A stretch of 64,000 nt of DNA from Haemonchus contortus (taxonomy: Eukaryota; Nematoda; Chromadorea; Rhabditida; Trichostrongylidae): contig LS997562.1 in assembly GCA_000469685.2 (NCBI GenBank), forward strand, positions 17,755,865 to 17,819,864. Reading direction: 5' to 3'. The notes under the pieces are model-generated. The model did no database searches. It was not told the DNA's origin and saw only the letters and a list, made by a program, of their open reading frames with translations. Made by a program: the position numbers and the translations under genes. Shown here piece after piece: positions 1 through 11,379 of this stretch. Position 1 is the first letter of the stretch; each line of letters opens with the position of its first letter.

Positions 1-594
1 AAATTTCCACGTGACCACTGACATTCAGACAGATTCCCTAGGCTGCACCTACGGCACACCATTTTCCATATCGATAAACAAACTGCATAGTTTAATGCCA
101 TGCTACATCCATGCACAAACAGCGACCCATCACATTCTTTCAGAAAGGGGTTCATCTGTTTGGCACAGGAGTTTGCTAGATTTGAACGAGAAAAAGAGAA
201 AAAATAAACAATCATTCAAAAACACACATGTATGATAAGTCTCAACAACTGGAGGGTGGCATTTCATGGTATCTGTGCGATAAAAAAGCTATCTTTGCAA
301 CAGAATATACTTACATCTTTTAACGTCCAGGTTCCATTAGCATACCCAAGTGGAACATGTTTTGTATCACTTGTGTGCTTTACTGACAAACAATACTTGA
401 CCTGTCTAGTTACCGTTGTTTTCCTGACTAGAAAATCTCCTTGAATCTGTAATTCAAAACAACAATATAGCCCAATATTTCTTATCTGCTCTTATCGTGG
501 AATCAGGCCATGATACCAAATATGTGCTGTAAGAGCCTTGTCTACCTGGTAAAGTAAGGCGAATCATCCAAAGTTCTACATCTGCTTAGTTTAA
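1..594. other. No gene recognised
   Basis: Two short open frames on the plus strand have no recognisable domain and no convincing splice pattern. I see no repeat I can name. Confidence 0.4.
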
Positions 595-599
595 TAATG

Positions 600-805
600 G
601 CAGGGGCTGTGGAGTAGTAAGCAGACCAGTATCACACGCGCATGGTCAGGTTCGAATCTCAGATCGATACTCACCCAGGCCGACACATCTTCAATCCCTC
701 CTAGCCACCCGTAACTCATTGTTAGGGCTACATAATCATCCAAACTCTCCCTACGATTCTTGATGGAGGTCAAAAGGTGGCGCATGCCCCCCAAAAGGGA
801 TGGTT
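600..805 (+). mobile_element. tRNA-derived SINE-like repeat, copy 1
   Basis: The left part resembles a tRNA with a degenerate A box and a good B box (GGTTCGAATC near 650). The downstream part, around 745-790, matches the tails of two other copies in this window at 31.4-31.7 and 34.8-35.0 kb (shared CTACGATTCT...ATGGA stretch followed by GGCGCATCCCTC-like bases). This copy lacks the middle of the others. Read as a Pol III-type SINE remnant; it could also be another tRNA-headed repeat. Confidence 0.5.
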
Positions 806-1809
806 AACGTTGAAGAATTTACTCCTAATCCGTTATCTAATTTGATGCAGATCAAAACACATAAAATAGTAAATCTCAATTCAAGATCGGTGGCTCAGTC
901 AAGATTGAGTAGCGCTTAAGTTAAATACAACCTCATTTGTCTACATAGTTAATAAAAGCACTCCCAGGAATACAATAGAAGGTGATAAATTGTCAGCTAC
1001 GCTTCGGCAGAAGATCTTATATTTACGGATGTAACGCTTTTTTCTTCATCTAACTCGATTTGTTAAGGCACTAGTGCGTAGCAATGGGTCTGCTATTTAC
1101 GACCCATGGCTGTGCAGCTAGCACTTTCCTCGCACTGACTTGATATAGTCATGCTGGGCACTGGCTTCCTTACCGAAGGTTAAAACAGATTATAATGGTG
1201 CATTACGCTTGATATTTCAAGAACTGTAGTCTTACGAATGATCAAAGTCAGTTCCAGTCAGAATCTTCTTGCAACGGCTTACTTTCAAAAAAAATCAGGA
1301 GTGATGTGGAGACGAGAAGACAAGTCAAACGGCAGATTAAAAATCAAGTAGTAGCACTTGCAGATGAAACTAGACCTTGGATGCTTGAGCGGCTTCATCC
1401 TGGGGCTGTTGATGGTTAGAAGGCGCACTCGCTTGCTCCTTTTGAGGCTGCGGAGGGTTAGAAGGCGATCTTTTTTGCTCTTGAACAACCACATGCTGAA
1501 CAGATTGCTTTAGTGTATCCGCGAAGTTGTCAAGAATTGATCAACTAAAATAGATGTTCCAAGGTTGTGCTCTTGCTGTGTTGGTTTCTGTATCATTTTG
1601 AGTGAAACACTTTACAGTGATATGATGAAGAGGTCCGTCATCAATAACCATGTTTGCAGATGCTTACTTAATACAATGGAAATCATCTCATTGTACAGAT
1701 TATTAGAAGATCGTTATTATTGGCTTGAGGAGACGAGAATTCACTGCTGTTAGACGTCATCCGCTACTAACAAAATCCACGCTAAATCGTGCTAATTACG
1801 CTCATGACT
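806..1809. other. No gene recognised
   Basis: AT-rich sequence with only short open frames on either strand and no domain, splice pattern or repeat that I can name. Confidence 0.4.
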
Positions 1810-4400
1810 TAAAAGTTTAGCTCGTACTTGGGCTTCCATGCTATGCCTCTGGATGCCTCTAGAATATCTCTGAAAAGCTTAGCGGTCTTTAAACGTTTCA
1901 GACTTTTGAACTTACTGAGAATATAAACGAGAGTTTCTAGACGAATGAACACCGTCAGGGCTGACCTAGACTTCCACTTCTGCGAGAATGGACAGCTCGT
2001 TTTCACTCTGTGCGAGCACCAGCAACAAAGCATTCGTTTCTGTCTTTCGCAATCGCCATCTATGGTAGACTCATAAATCGACGAGATGGCGATGTGAGGA
2101 GTCTCTCAGCAGCAGGCCTACCCTTGATCGTAAAGATCTTACGGGAGCCCACTCGACTATTCTTGTTGTCTACCTATCATCATCTCTTCTCAATATATAA
2201 ACGGCCCAAATTTTGCGTTTTTCATGCATTTTAGCGAATCGCGAAGGCGAGACATTTGGCGCATATCGGAGCTGCAGAGTCCGGCTCGATATTGAGTGAA
2301 CCGGTTGAACCTCAGGCCCTTGACGTGGATGCTAACGCTGCTTTCTGCCGTCTTAACAATTCTTCCTTCATGTCGTCGTCTATATTCATGGAACGCCCGA
2401 AATAAACGTAAGACGATGTCTCTTGATAGGTATACCATCGATCCTAACTTGACCTTCGTCAGCCCAAGCAATCATGAACTGTGTCTTTTTTTGGTTGATC
2501 CACAGCCCTACCTTCTTCTCTGCTTTACTGGTTCAGCAAGCAAAGTCTCTCTTCCGCAACGCTACATTAAAGGAGAGCGATGTCGTCCGCAAACCGGAGA
2601 TTTGAGGAACCGTCCATCCATACGAATGCCCCTTTCCTCCCAGTCTAGAGACTTCATAACCCACTGCACTGCAGCTCGTTTGTGAACAGCTTCGGCGAAA
2701 AAGTGTCGCCTTGTCCCACACCCCTCCCCATTGGAATGGGAGAGGTCGTTGGATCAGCTACACCGTCGCGCCGCAGCGACTACTGCAGTCAGCTAGCGCT
2801 CTTATGTAGGGAGTGTCCACTCCTTGATCGACCAGTGCTGGCAGGACCGCATTCGTTTCGACGCTGTCAAAAGCCTCTTCATAGTCAACAAATGCAAGGA
2901 CAAGAGGCATTCGGAATTCTCGGCACACTTCGATGACCATTGCGACCGCTTGGATGTGGTCCAAGCAGCCTAGTCCCTTGCGAAATTAGGCCCGCTCTAC
3001 AGGTTGAGCCTCATCCAACATTCGCGATATGCAGGCTAGAATGATCTTGGTGAACAGCTTGTGAAGTAGACTCAACTAATACTTATTGGGCGGTAGTTGC
3101 GAAGATTCTCGCTTCTTATGAAGAATGGCCATCAGCGAGTTCCTCCACTGGTTGGGTATCCTCTCCTTCTGGAGGTAAGATGTCATGTTGCAAAAGCGAA
3201 AATAGTTCGTAGCCACCTGCACGGAATAGGTCGACTGAGATCTTGCCGGGGCCCGGAGTAGTGCTTTTCATGCTAGCGACTGCAACTCTCACGTCCAAAG
3301 ATCCGAGTGTTGTCCCGCCAGTGGAAATTTTGGTTTTCGTATGTGTGTCGTGGATCGGTAAATGCTGGTGTAAATCCTCTGTGTAACACAGGAACGAAAA
3401 TTCAGTCCGGCACTCGGCTCTTACAGTAATCCGGCACATATTAACACGCAAATTTTTACCCGTCAAATATACGACGCGTCGAAAGGGGGCTTTGGGCAAG
3501 GGCACGGGGGTGGGTGGTGGGGTGAGCCAGGAGAGCCGAGTGCCGGACTGGATTTTCGTTTTAGTCTGTGTAACTTCATCCATCTCAAATCTCCACGTTG
3601 TAAGTGTTCCTTCTTCTTTTTTCAAACACAGAAATGGAATACAACGGACATAAAGATCTTCAAGGCGTTTTTCAGACAGTTCTATTCAAGGCTGCCTTCA
3701 TTAGTCCCCACTCCCTGAAGATCTCGCCGCACTGCTCGTCTGCAGCTGATATTCGCTTGTTGCCTGAATTTTAAGAAGTGTGCCATTCTGATTGAGCCAC
3801 AAGTTTCTTTTTCCCCTGAGGATATCCGTCGTCGCATCGAAAATGTGAGCAGAGCTATACAACAACATCCATTAAGCACCACCTGTTCTGTTTGTCGATA
3901 TGTGACCCAGTTCAGCAAAAGTCGTACCATTTGGAGACAAGCATGTCCAGCGGCGATGTCTATTGGTCTGGAAGAAAGTTGTCATGGAAGAGTTGAAGTT
4001 GGGCAGAAATCCTGCCAGACGGTTTCCAGTCTGATTCCTGCCCGCCTCTCTGAACTTTCCAATCCTGAACTCCCCCCTAATACTTCGCCAATTCTACCGT
4101 TGAAATATTCAACAACGAACTCGTAAATAGACATTCTGTTCTCGTAGATAATCGTGACACACATTGGGCTCTACTTCGCCAGCTGTAGAATACGCGGAAT
4201 AGCAGTTGACAGTAGAAGGAGAGAAGGTAGAGAGAGAAAGGAAGCAGGATCCCGGGAGAATCGACGAGATGGGCGACAGACGAGTGCACCTTTCACCCTG
4301 AATAATTAGGGTTCCATTACCCGTTCGACGGATGTCGGTCCATGTATATTGCATCTGGAAATCCATGTTGTCGCATTTGGCCCAGCAAATTGGAGCCGTC
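1810..4400 (-). mobile_element. Degenerate RTE-type LINE, copy 1
   Basis: Read on the minus strand in several frames, the segment gives the parts of an RTE endonuclease/reverse transcriptase in the right order. Endonuclease: YEFVVEYFNGRIG near 4.12 kb and RRWTCLSPNGTT near 3.95 kb. Linker: EGTLTTWRFEMDEV near 3.6 kb. Reverse transcriptase: PGPGKISVDLFRAGG near 3.23 kb and LAFVDYEEAFDSVE near 2.88 kb. C-terminal part: AGLCSSDMRQMSRLRD near 2.25 kb. Many frameshifts and stops show it is dead. A hairpin element is inserted at 3388-3565. RTE elements copy themselves by target-primed reverse transcription; this copy cannot encode the enzyme now. The 3' end is set by loss of similarity. Confidence 0.75.
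3379..3574. mobile_element. Short hairpin transposon with 9-bp target duplication, inside RTE copy 1
   Basis: The element is about 178 bp (3388-3565). Its ends are inverted repeats of roughly 33 bp sharing CAGTCCGGCACTCGGCTC. It is flanked on both sides by CTGTGTAAC (3379-3387 and 3566-3574); an extra T on each side makes 10 bp possible. Removing the element plus one copy of the 9-mer puts the surrounding RTE reading frame back in register (minus strand VTQ followed by RIYTSIYRST), which marks this as a clean insertion. Nine-bp duplications are typical of Mutator-like elements. No transposase is encoded. Confidence 0.75.
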
Positions 4401-4480
4401 TTCTACTTTCTTTCTTCGATCTTCGAAATGTTAGAACGGGGGTAGTCGCTATCAATTAAAAGTGGCCTCGAGGCTAGATA

Positions 4481-5360
4481 TTAGGTTGGCAAATAAGTCC
4501 TGCGACAAGAAATTTGAAGCGTTGAAAATTTGTATCAACAGTGTGAACACGGTAGCAAGGGTGATAAACTTGTAGGACACTCCCCGGGCAATCAACACAT
4601 GAGTGAATAAGAGCACGCGTGTGGGCTTTCGCAGCATTACGGCCAATGAATGAACAACACCCGATTCGTGTCATCACCTTCTACCAAGCACGCCAAGAAA
4701 AAAACGCAGGTGTAGCGGCTCGAGATATCAGCAATCTATTCGATGCTAGCACTGCTCACCGACCGACGGTCAACAATCGGTTGGATCGCTTCACTGCAGG
4801 AGATACTAGCCTTCGGAGTAACGCAAGCATCGTCCCTTTATTTAATGGAGGTTGAAGGAATCGATCCACTATGAGTTGCTAAACGCAGACTAGATGGAAA
4901 CAGCTATCGCTTGCCCCTGTGTTCCCCTTTATTTGGCCATCAGGGTTAGACAAGGACGATCAAACCGTAAATCAGGTCCCTACAGAGGGACAAAGCACGT
5001 CGAAAATTCGCTTTAGACCCACGTCAAAACTTCACCGATCCCGCTTGGTTCCAGGTTACTCATCAGTCGTACTTCCGGAGTGTTTCCCCTTTCACCTACC
5101 ATGTGCTCCGCTTTTTTGAGCATCCCGTTGTGGAAAAGAAATTCGTAACTTAATGTGATCTAAAAACGGCAGTTAATTACTTCTTCGAGTCACAGCTCCC
5201 TCACTACTGAACAGATGGCATCAACGATTGGCTCAAAGAATAAAAGAAGGTTGTTGACTTCTTCGGTAAATATTTTTCCAAAAACTGATTGATACAAAAA
5301 GATTTAGAAATGATTTAAAAAAGGTCTCTATTTTGTCGCAGGACTTATTTGCCAACCTAA
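4481..5360 (+). mobile_element. mariner-family transposon, deletion derivative
   Basis: The 880-bp element starts TTAGGTTGGCAAATAAGTCC and ends with its perfect reverse complement (28-bp identical inverted repeats), flanked by TA on both sides as mariner insertion requires. On the plus strand 4643-4853 gives the N-terminal helix-turn-helix part of a mariner transposase (IRVITFYQARQEKN...AARDISNLFD). Around 5.21-5.29 kb the C-terminal tail is recognisable (DGINDWLKE...KKVVDFFGKYF). The middle with the DDD catalytic region is largely missing or scrambled and there are stops, so it is non-autonomous. The identical ends suggest fairly recent movement in trans. Confidence 0.85.
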
Positions 5361-6362
5361 TACTTGTCAAGTGTTTTGATAAGCTTCAGCATCTGAGTGG
5401 ACGGTTTTGCACTATCAAAGGAGTAAGTGTACAAAATGGAAAGTTCGGCCACAATCAAAGAAATAATAATGAAACAAGTAACGAAGAGGGAGCCGAATGT
5501 CATGTGGTCGGAAGTCGTCAGCGTCCCTTACTAGACGACTCCAAGGAAACATACCAGAACATTCCGAAAATCCGCTATAGTACAAAATTTTGGCAATAGT
5601 TCTGATAAGAACCGCTGAAATGCTTTTGATGGCCACCTTTAACCCACATATCGAACTAATCCACAGCGATTACTCAGAAGATTAAAACAAGGTGGATAGT
5701 TTATCCTCATCATGGATTGTTTCAACCGATCTCCTTGTTTCGCTTTCTTTACTCCCTAATGTGCTGATCTGCCTGTGGTGAAATACATATAAGAAAGTTA
5801 TGCTAACATTATTTGCTGTGTTGCGAAAATTTTGAAGCTTCTTTCTACAACTCAGTTGCTGAGTGAACGGTATGACCGACAATCGAGGCAAAAGTGAGGA
5901 TAAGTCAAAGAAAATGAAGCACGATCCACTGGTTCAGCAACAGGTGAGGGGCCCTTAGCAGACTTCATCTCAACATCTCTGGAAACGTTTAGTTTTCCTG
6001 TGTAGATGAAGATGTGTAAATTTATCCTCCTATTTTTTATAATCATAGCACACACAGCATTATTACCCTTTCATTCATAGTTTTCGAATTTCAATTCTTG
6101 CCTTATGATAGTAATCACAAAGCCGCTCCAACCCATCCTCAAGCGGCATGTTGCTGGGTTGCGCGGAGAAGGTGAAACTAACTGGAGAGCATAATTCACA
6201 TTAACTGTATAGAGCAGTTATTCATCGTAGAATAACTTAGGCTAAGTTCTGAAAGCAGTTCACCGGCAAAAATGAACGCTTGCTTGACAAAGCAAATGTT
6301 ACAAAGTAGTGACGGTAGCAAACATTTTCCTACTGACACCAAAGAAGCGCTGGAGTGTATTC

Positions 6363-6427
6363 TGTTCTTTTCCCAGCGGATGCTTGACCTGCCCAGAAAT
6401 ACTTTTCAGTATTTCTGGGAAAAGAAC
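6363..6427. repeat. Nested inverted repeat
   Basis: CCCAGAAATACT and its reverse complement flank a 4-nt loop (6392-6403 and 6408-6419). A second arm, GTTCTTTTCCCAG (6364-6376), is the complement of CTGGGAAAAGAAC at 6415-6427, so two competing hairpins share the right arm. Confidence 0.8.
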
Positions 6428-6436
6428 TGATGAAAT

Positions 6437-6487
6437 TTCGTTTCTTCGATCTTCACTACGTATCGTAGTGAAGATCGAAGAAACGAA
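6437..6487. repeat. Perfect 24-bp palindrome with 3-nt loop
   Basis: Arms 6437-6460 and 6464-6487 are exact reverse complements around TAT. No T-run follows it and no coding context is seen, so a terminator role is not supported. It looks like a snap-back duplication or an assembly artefact. Confidence 0.85.
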
Positions 6488-6629
6488 TTTCCGATTTTAT
6501 GAGTTCGCTTAGATTGCGCACATTCCTAGACCATCTCCATCTACGTAGTTATTGCGATTTATGTAAGTAGATAAGCAATACATAAGTTACACGAATATCC
6601 GTTAAGGGAAGTCCTCTTTTACTGAGGGA

Positions 6630-8065
6630 TCTTTAGACGGTGACGAGGCTACGTGGCGTGACCTCAAGTTCCGGGTCGTGGACAAATTTGCGGAAAACAA
6701 AGCTCTCGGAACATGCAAAAACAGAGTCGTAGGCAGCTTGGCCATGAGCATCGAATCGTACTATCGGCATCCCAAACGTTTGCGATTGAGGAAGTGTGGC
6801 TTAACCTCCGCTCCAACAGTTCTCGTTACCTACGCACCAACATCAGTCTACGAAGAAGAGCAGCTGGAGTCGTTCTATGGATTTGGGGAGGCTCTTTGGA
6901 GATGAATGGTCAATGTCGGCGATTTCAACCCTAAGATTCGCTCCAGAAGAACGACTGGAGAGCTTTATATCGTTTCTACAGGAAGGAATGGAATGAGCTG
7001 CGTGAAAGATTGCCGAAGTATGCCATGTCTCCTCACACCATCCAGGCTAACTTGCTCTTCCAGAAGCTCTTCTGTATAAGGCGGACTTAGGAGAAATTTG
7101 GTAGGCAGTTCCATGTAATGTGAATCACATCATCTTCAATCGATAATTTCTCTAACAGACGTCACTGCTCTTCCAAATTTATACACGAATCGGACCAGCG
7201 TTACCTCTGCGGGAGATTTTGTTGTTCATTGCATTGAAAGAAGTTGCGAAGTTAAGAAAAAATGCCGAGCTTCTGGAAACATTTCTTTATCGACAACAGA
7301 GAAAAGTACATATAATCGGTTCGTTGAACATCCTCTCGACACTGCTATGAAACCGGTGAGCCTACAAGCTCTCTAGAGACACCTTCACGAAATCCTTGAG
7401 CTGATAAGCCATAGTTTCGGCGAGTTGCAGGCAATCACCAACTAACGTGCGAACATATGAAGTTATACAGAGAAGCGACAAAGAAAGGTTCAAAGCAAAA
7501 AAGGAGAGTACTTCTGGGGAGAGCTGCCGAAACTGGAAAGAACAATGTTCGTTAGAGCTTCTCCTTTACGAGACTGAAATGGCTCCTGCCAATCGTATTG
7601 AAAGAAAAGCTACTGCTACTTTGGGGGCACCTGAGGTCATGTACGAGTTCTACTCGGATATCTCCTACAGCCACCTCTGCCCGCCGATCTACCCCCCAGA
7701 CAGAATGTATATGTCTTTCTTTCGTTCTTCTTTTCGAAATTTGACATATCGTCACGGCTACAAGGAAGTGTACAAAACCCGTTACCGATAGTATTATCAG
7801 GACATTTCAAGAGCCTTCCACTAGTTGGCCTCATAACTGTGGCTCAACTTTTCACCGTGCACCTGTAGAAATACAAATTGCCTATGTTGCCTCTAGCAGG
7901 AACATGTTGAGAGATTAGAAAGGAGACTCAGAGGATCATTGCACCAGTTGCTCACAATGAACTCTTCGCTCGGGTAATCCTCGAGACGAGTGGGAGGCGC
8001 TGGATGAAAGACAAATATGCTAGTAAGCAGCGTTTCGGAGAGGGTCCAGTACAACTTATCGCAAC
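6630..8065 (+). mobile_element. Degenerate RTE-type LINE, copy 2
   Basis: Plus-strand frames give, in order, endonuclease pieces (TYAPTSVYEEEQLESFY near 6.83 kb; VGDFNPKI near 6.91 kb), a linker similar to the RTE basic region, then MYEFYSDI near 7.64 kb and reverse-transcriptase N-terminal fragments (GHFKSLPLVGLITVAQLF near 7.8 kb; LFARVIL near 7.96 kb). The rest of the reverse transcriptase is missing. The 5' edge contains GACGAGGCTACGTGGCG, a motif seen again at 25.45 kb, probably part of the RTE 5' region. Frameshifts throughout; inactive. Confidence 0.65.
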
Positions 8066-9589
8066 CGGATCGTTAAGGATGTCGTTGAAGTATTACGAGA
8101 GCGTGCAGGATGTCCTCTCCTCTCGGGTTCATCGATTTTATGGTTTTCGATACTGATGAGATGGAAGAGCCATGGACAAGCAGAGTGCTTTTACAAGATA
8201 AATAAGGATGCAGCGTGAACTCTAGAACATCATGTGCCAGTTGAATAGGAGGGCATGGGAATAAGGGTGGATTGTTGCTACTCACGTCATCTCCCTCTTT
8301 GCAGGACATCGTGCTTGCGAAAAGGAATATTGTGCAGGTATAATGAAAGCTGGCGTAATATGACAGCAGCTGCGAAGAGTTGGCTTGAGAACGGTGCGGT
8401 CCTTGCTGCTTTGACACACGCCTAAGAGACTTGAACGCTACGAGAGCAGCATGACCATGCGTCAGCGTCATTCAATGCGGTGTGAAAAGGCAATGTAGGT
8501 GGGTACACGCAAATGCAAATATGAATCCGGAACTCCGAGGTCCGCTGATGGATGAAGATCAGGGACGCCGTTGCTGACGCCATTTAAAAGAGGATCGGGT
8601 GAGCCGAACGCCTCATATGTTTGATACGCGATTTTGTGAACGTTGAACCGGGACGGTTAATGACTGGCCTCTCGGAAGTCAAACGAATACAGCTACCCGA
8701 TGCCCATGCTTCTTCAGGGGAGTTCTGAACAAATGGAATGCCATGCATCTTGCCCTTATACCGAAGACTATCCACTAGACTACTGCAACTCGAATGGATA
8801 CGTTACTGACAAAGAAAATCGATGACTGCCGAGACGACAGGTGACAACAATGATTTACAGGCAACTTCGTTCTTTCAAAATAAAACTTTCTCTATATAAT
8901 CCTGTTTTCAGGTCAGTTTGTACAACATAGCGAACTTTTCCTAGATAATTTCTTGTAAATTCACCTTGGCTTTGACGTTTTCAAGGCTGGACAACTTTAT
9001 TGAGCTCGGGTTCGGGTATGGATGGACCACCCGAAGGCAGACTTCTGCTGGAATTAGCGAGCCCTCCAACGTCCCATCCACACAATAACTGAAAGTTTGC
9101 AGAATTCGAAAAAAGACGGAAGATTTGTGGCAGACAGTCCTGAACGCCTCCGCTGCTCCTCTCGCGGTGGTTCCCGTTTAGCAGGATCTTTTCAAATAGA
9201 AGAATTTTCTTATCATGGAACTGTCTTTCAGGTGACCCTCGAGCTCATCGCAGAAAAAAAAAGCTTTTGGAACTGCAAATTACCATGGATGGTATGCCAT
9301 GATAAAATAAAAAAGTCTTTCACCCGCTAATTCCACCCCGCTCAGTGAATCTCGATGTTAAGCACTTTAGCAATCCTTTCCTAGGACCAATCCCCGCGTC
9401 GGAGTCAGCGACGGTGGCTTCTAAAAAAGAATGGTTCTATCTGTTGAGCCCTACCGGATTTGATGGATACCCCTCTAACTCTATCTGACAAAGATGCGTA
9501 GGCGACAAATATTGGCAGAGTTAGCTAGATAAAGGCAGGGATTTGAGCTACATCTTATCGCTTGCAAAAGTCCTGAGTCCCAAAACTCA
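8066..9589. other. No gene recognised
   Basis: The longest open frame is 132 codons on the minus strand (8073-8471). It has no domain I recognise and no upstream signals. The region probably continues transposon debris. Confidence 0.35.
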
Positions 9590-10146
9590 AAAGCTAGGGC
9601 ATAGTGGGAGCCTCGCTACCGGGTAGCCGGACGTCCCGTCCCTCGATCGATGTCACGTCAGGCAAGTGTCGATACGATACAGGTTGCAATATTCGTTCTA
9701 GGACCCACGCACAATCAGCTAATCGCCGAGTGATGAAGAGATGTTTTTCTCCCATTTTTCATGCTCTGTTACTCATTTTGCTGCTGCGAATCTTATTCTA
9801 ATTTTCTACCTTGAGAGGCTGAAAACGTGAACAATTTTTGCTGTTACTAGGGTTTTTTTGGTTAACTTAAGTTTATGAATGGTTGCATTTCTGCTTATGT
9901 AGTCAGCTATTCGCACCAGGACTCATTGAATCACATCGTATAGGCCATCCAAACGCCCCGTTCTTCTTCATTTTTCTGATCTCATTCTCGTCCAGCCCTC
10001 TTATTGAGGATTTTTTGAAGCCTTTTTTCACTTTGTGAACACCGATTCACGCAGTTTCTTCGCCTTCATTGCACTATTTTCCATCTTATTTTCCATTTTT
10101 TGTCACATTCTCGACTACTCAAAATCATCGTGAACTGTGCCTTTAA
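9590..10146 (+). mobile_element. Short inverted-repeat element (GGCACAGTTCACG family), copy A
   Basis: The interior from about 9595 (GGGCATAGTGG, then CGTCCCTCGATCGATGTC, then TTCTAGGACCCACGCACAATC) matches the interiors of copies at 46.0-46.6 kb (opposite orientation) and 53.3-53.8 kb. The right end, GTGAACTGTGCCTTTAA, is the same terminal repeat. The left terminal repeat is not recognisable, so the left boundary is approximate. No coding capacity. Confidence 0.65.
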
Positions 10147-10894
10147 TTATACGCTGATGGAAAGTCAATGGAACGAATTTTGCAGACGCAATTTTGATGA
10201 GAACCTTATTATCCCTACCCTACCTACAAATTGACACGAATGTCCCTCTATAATTAAAGATTTCTCGTTTCATTTTGACCGAAGTATTGTTACATACTTT
10301 TGCCTACGAGATCTAGCCGATTTCATAGACGACAAAGCCTTCCCTCGATTCATACTCATCTTCTATCTGGAATCGTTTCCTGCAAGTGATTTTAAACGAT
10401 TACATTACCTTTTTTCGGAAGCACTACATCGTTAGCAAATTTTTTAGACTGAGAAAAATCGTTCCTGATCACGGTTTTCTGATAAATTACTTTAATCACG
10501 GAGCAAATGTGGTTTGATGTTTGGAATGGTTCAAAGACTACAGAGGAGCAAGTCATGGTGAGATCAACACTCATACGAACAATTTACTAATTTCACTTCA
10601 TTCACTATTAATTTGCTGCACATGTTCTTGCAATATGCATAATTACTCCGAGACCCCCATTATCTTTTAGGAGATGAAGGCTCATTCGATCTACCTGCAA
10701 TCCTTTGCATGTAAGAGTCGGAAGGGGCTCAGTAAAACCCTTCGTTATTTCGTTACTTAGCGTAAAGAAGGCTATGAACAACATATAGAAGCAGACCAAG
10801 AAAAGACAAGCCTAAAATAATAGAAACCCAGAGGGTTCGAGGGAAGGACTATTATAACAGTCCGGTTCGCGAGCCAATAATAATCCTGGTTGAC
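10147..10894. other. No gene recognised
   Basis: AT-rich, short open frames only, no domain or repeat that I can name. Confidence 0.4.
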
Positions 10895-11027
10895 CCACCA
10901 AAAGGAATGCGTCGAGCAGGAATTATCGGAGTTGTCAAGCAGAAGCAGAAGCCTTCGATAGAAATGGCAACGAGGCTTCTGTTTGACAACTCCCATAATT
11001 CCTACTCGACGCATTCCTCTTGGTGAA
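10895..11027. repeat. Fold-back repeat with arms of about 52 bp
   Basis: The left arm (10895-10950, containing AGGAATGCGTCGAG and GAGTTGTCAAGCAGAAG) is nearly the reverse complement of 10975-11027. The 25-bp centre includes GATAGAAATGGC. A piece of the arm (GTTGTCAAGCAGAAGC) recurs near 44.55 kb, which suggests a dispersed family. No target duplication was resolved. Confidence 0.7.
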
Positions 11028-11379
11028 ATGCCACTTCATATGCGATCTCGACAAAAAGTATCGAGTGAAAAACGGATAAAGTTGCTAACTCGCGCAAGTA
11101 GAGATACGCATTCCTGCACAGTTTTCTCTGACAAAAAAACTTTCGCGGCAAAAGCAATCTTCAACGATTAAAAAGATTGCCGAAGCTCTAATAAGAACAG
11201 GGAAATGATGGTTCTCCGATGAGGTCGCGGGCAATGGTAGGGGACCAGTTGTTTCGCCGTCACCGGAGAATACTGGTAGAGTACTGAGGCAATTACCCGA
11301 CTCCACAACTTGTATCACCCCGTGATCCTTCCAACAGGGCGGTACTAAAGACCACATAGCCAAGCTCGTCAAAGAGTGG
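11028..11379. other. No gene recognised
   Basis: One 95-codon open frame on the minus strand (11085-11372) with no recognisable domain. Probably intergenic or the eroded tail of the neighbouring LINE. Confidence 0.35.

Larger units (their letters stand above)
5363..6629. other. No gene recognised; contains two strong palindromes
   Basis: Only short open frames. The notable content is a pair of local inverted repeats at 6363-6487, described separately. Confidence 0.4.

Noticed and set aside
6437..6487. Palindrome as a transcription terminator or regulatory site
   Set aside because: No T run follows it, no gene ends nearby, and eukaryotic genes do not use such terminators.
8073..8471. 132-codon minus-strand open frame
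   Set aside because: No domain; it lies just after a dead RTE copy and has low-complexity composition.
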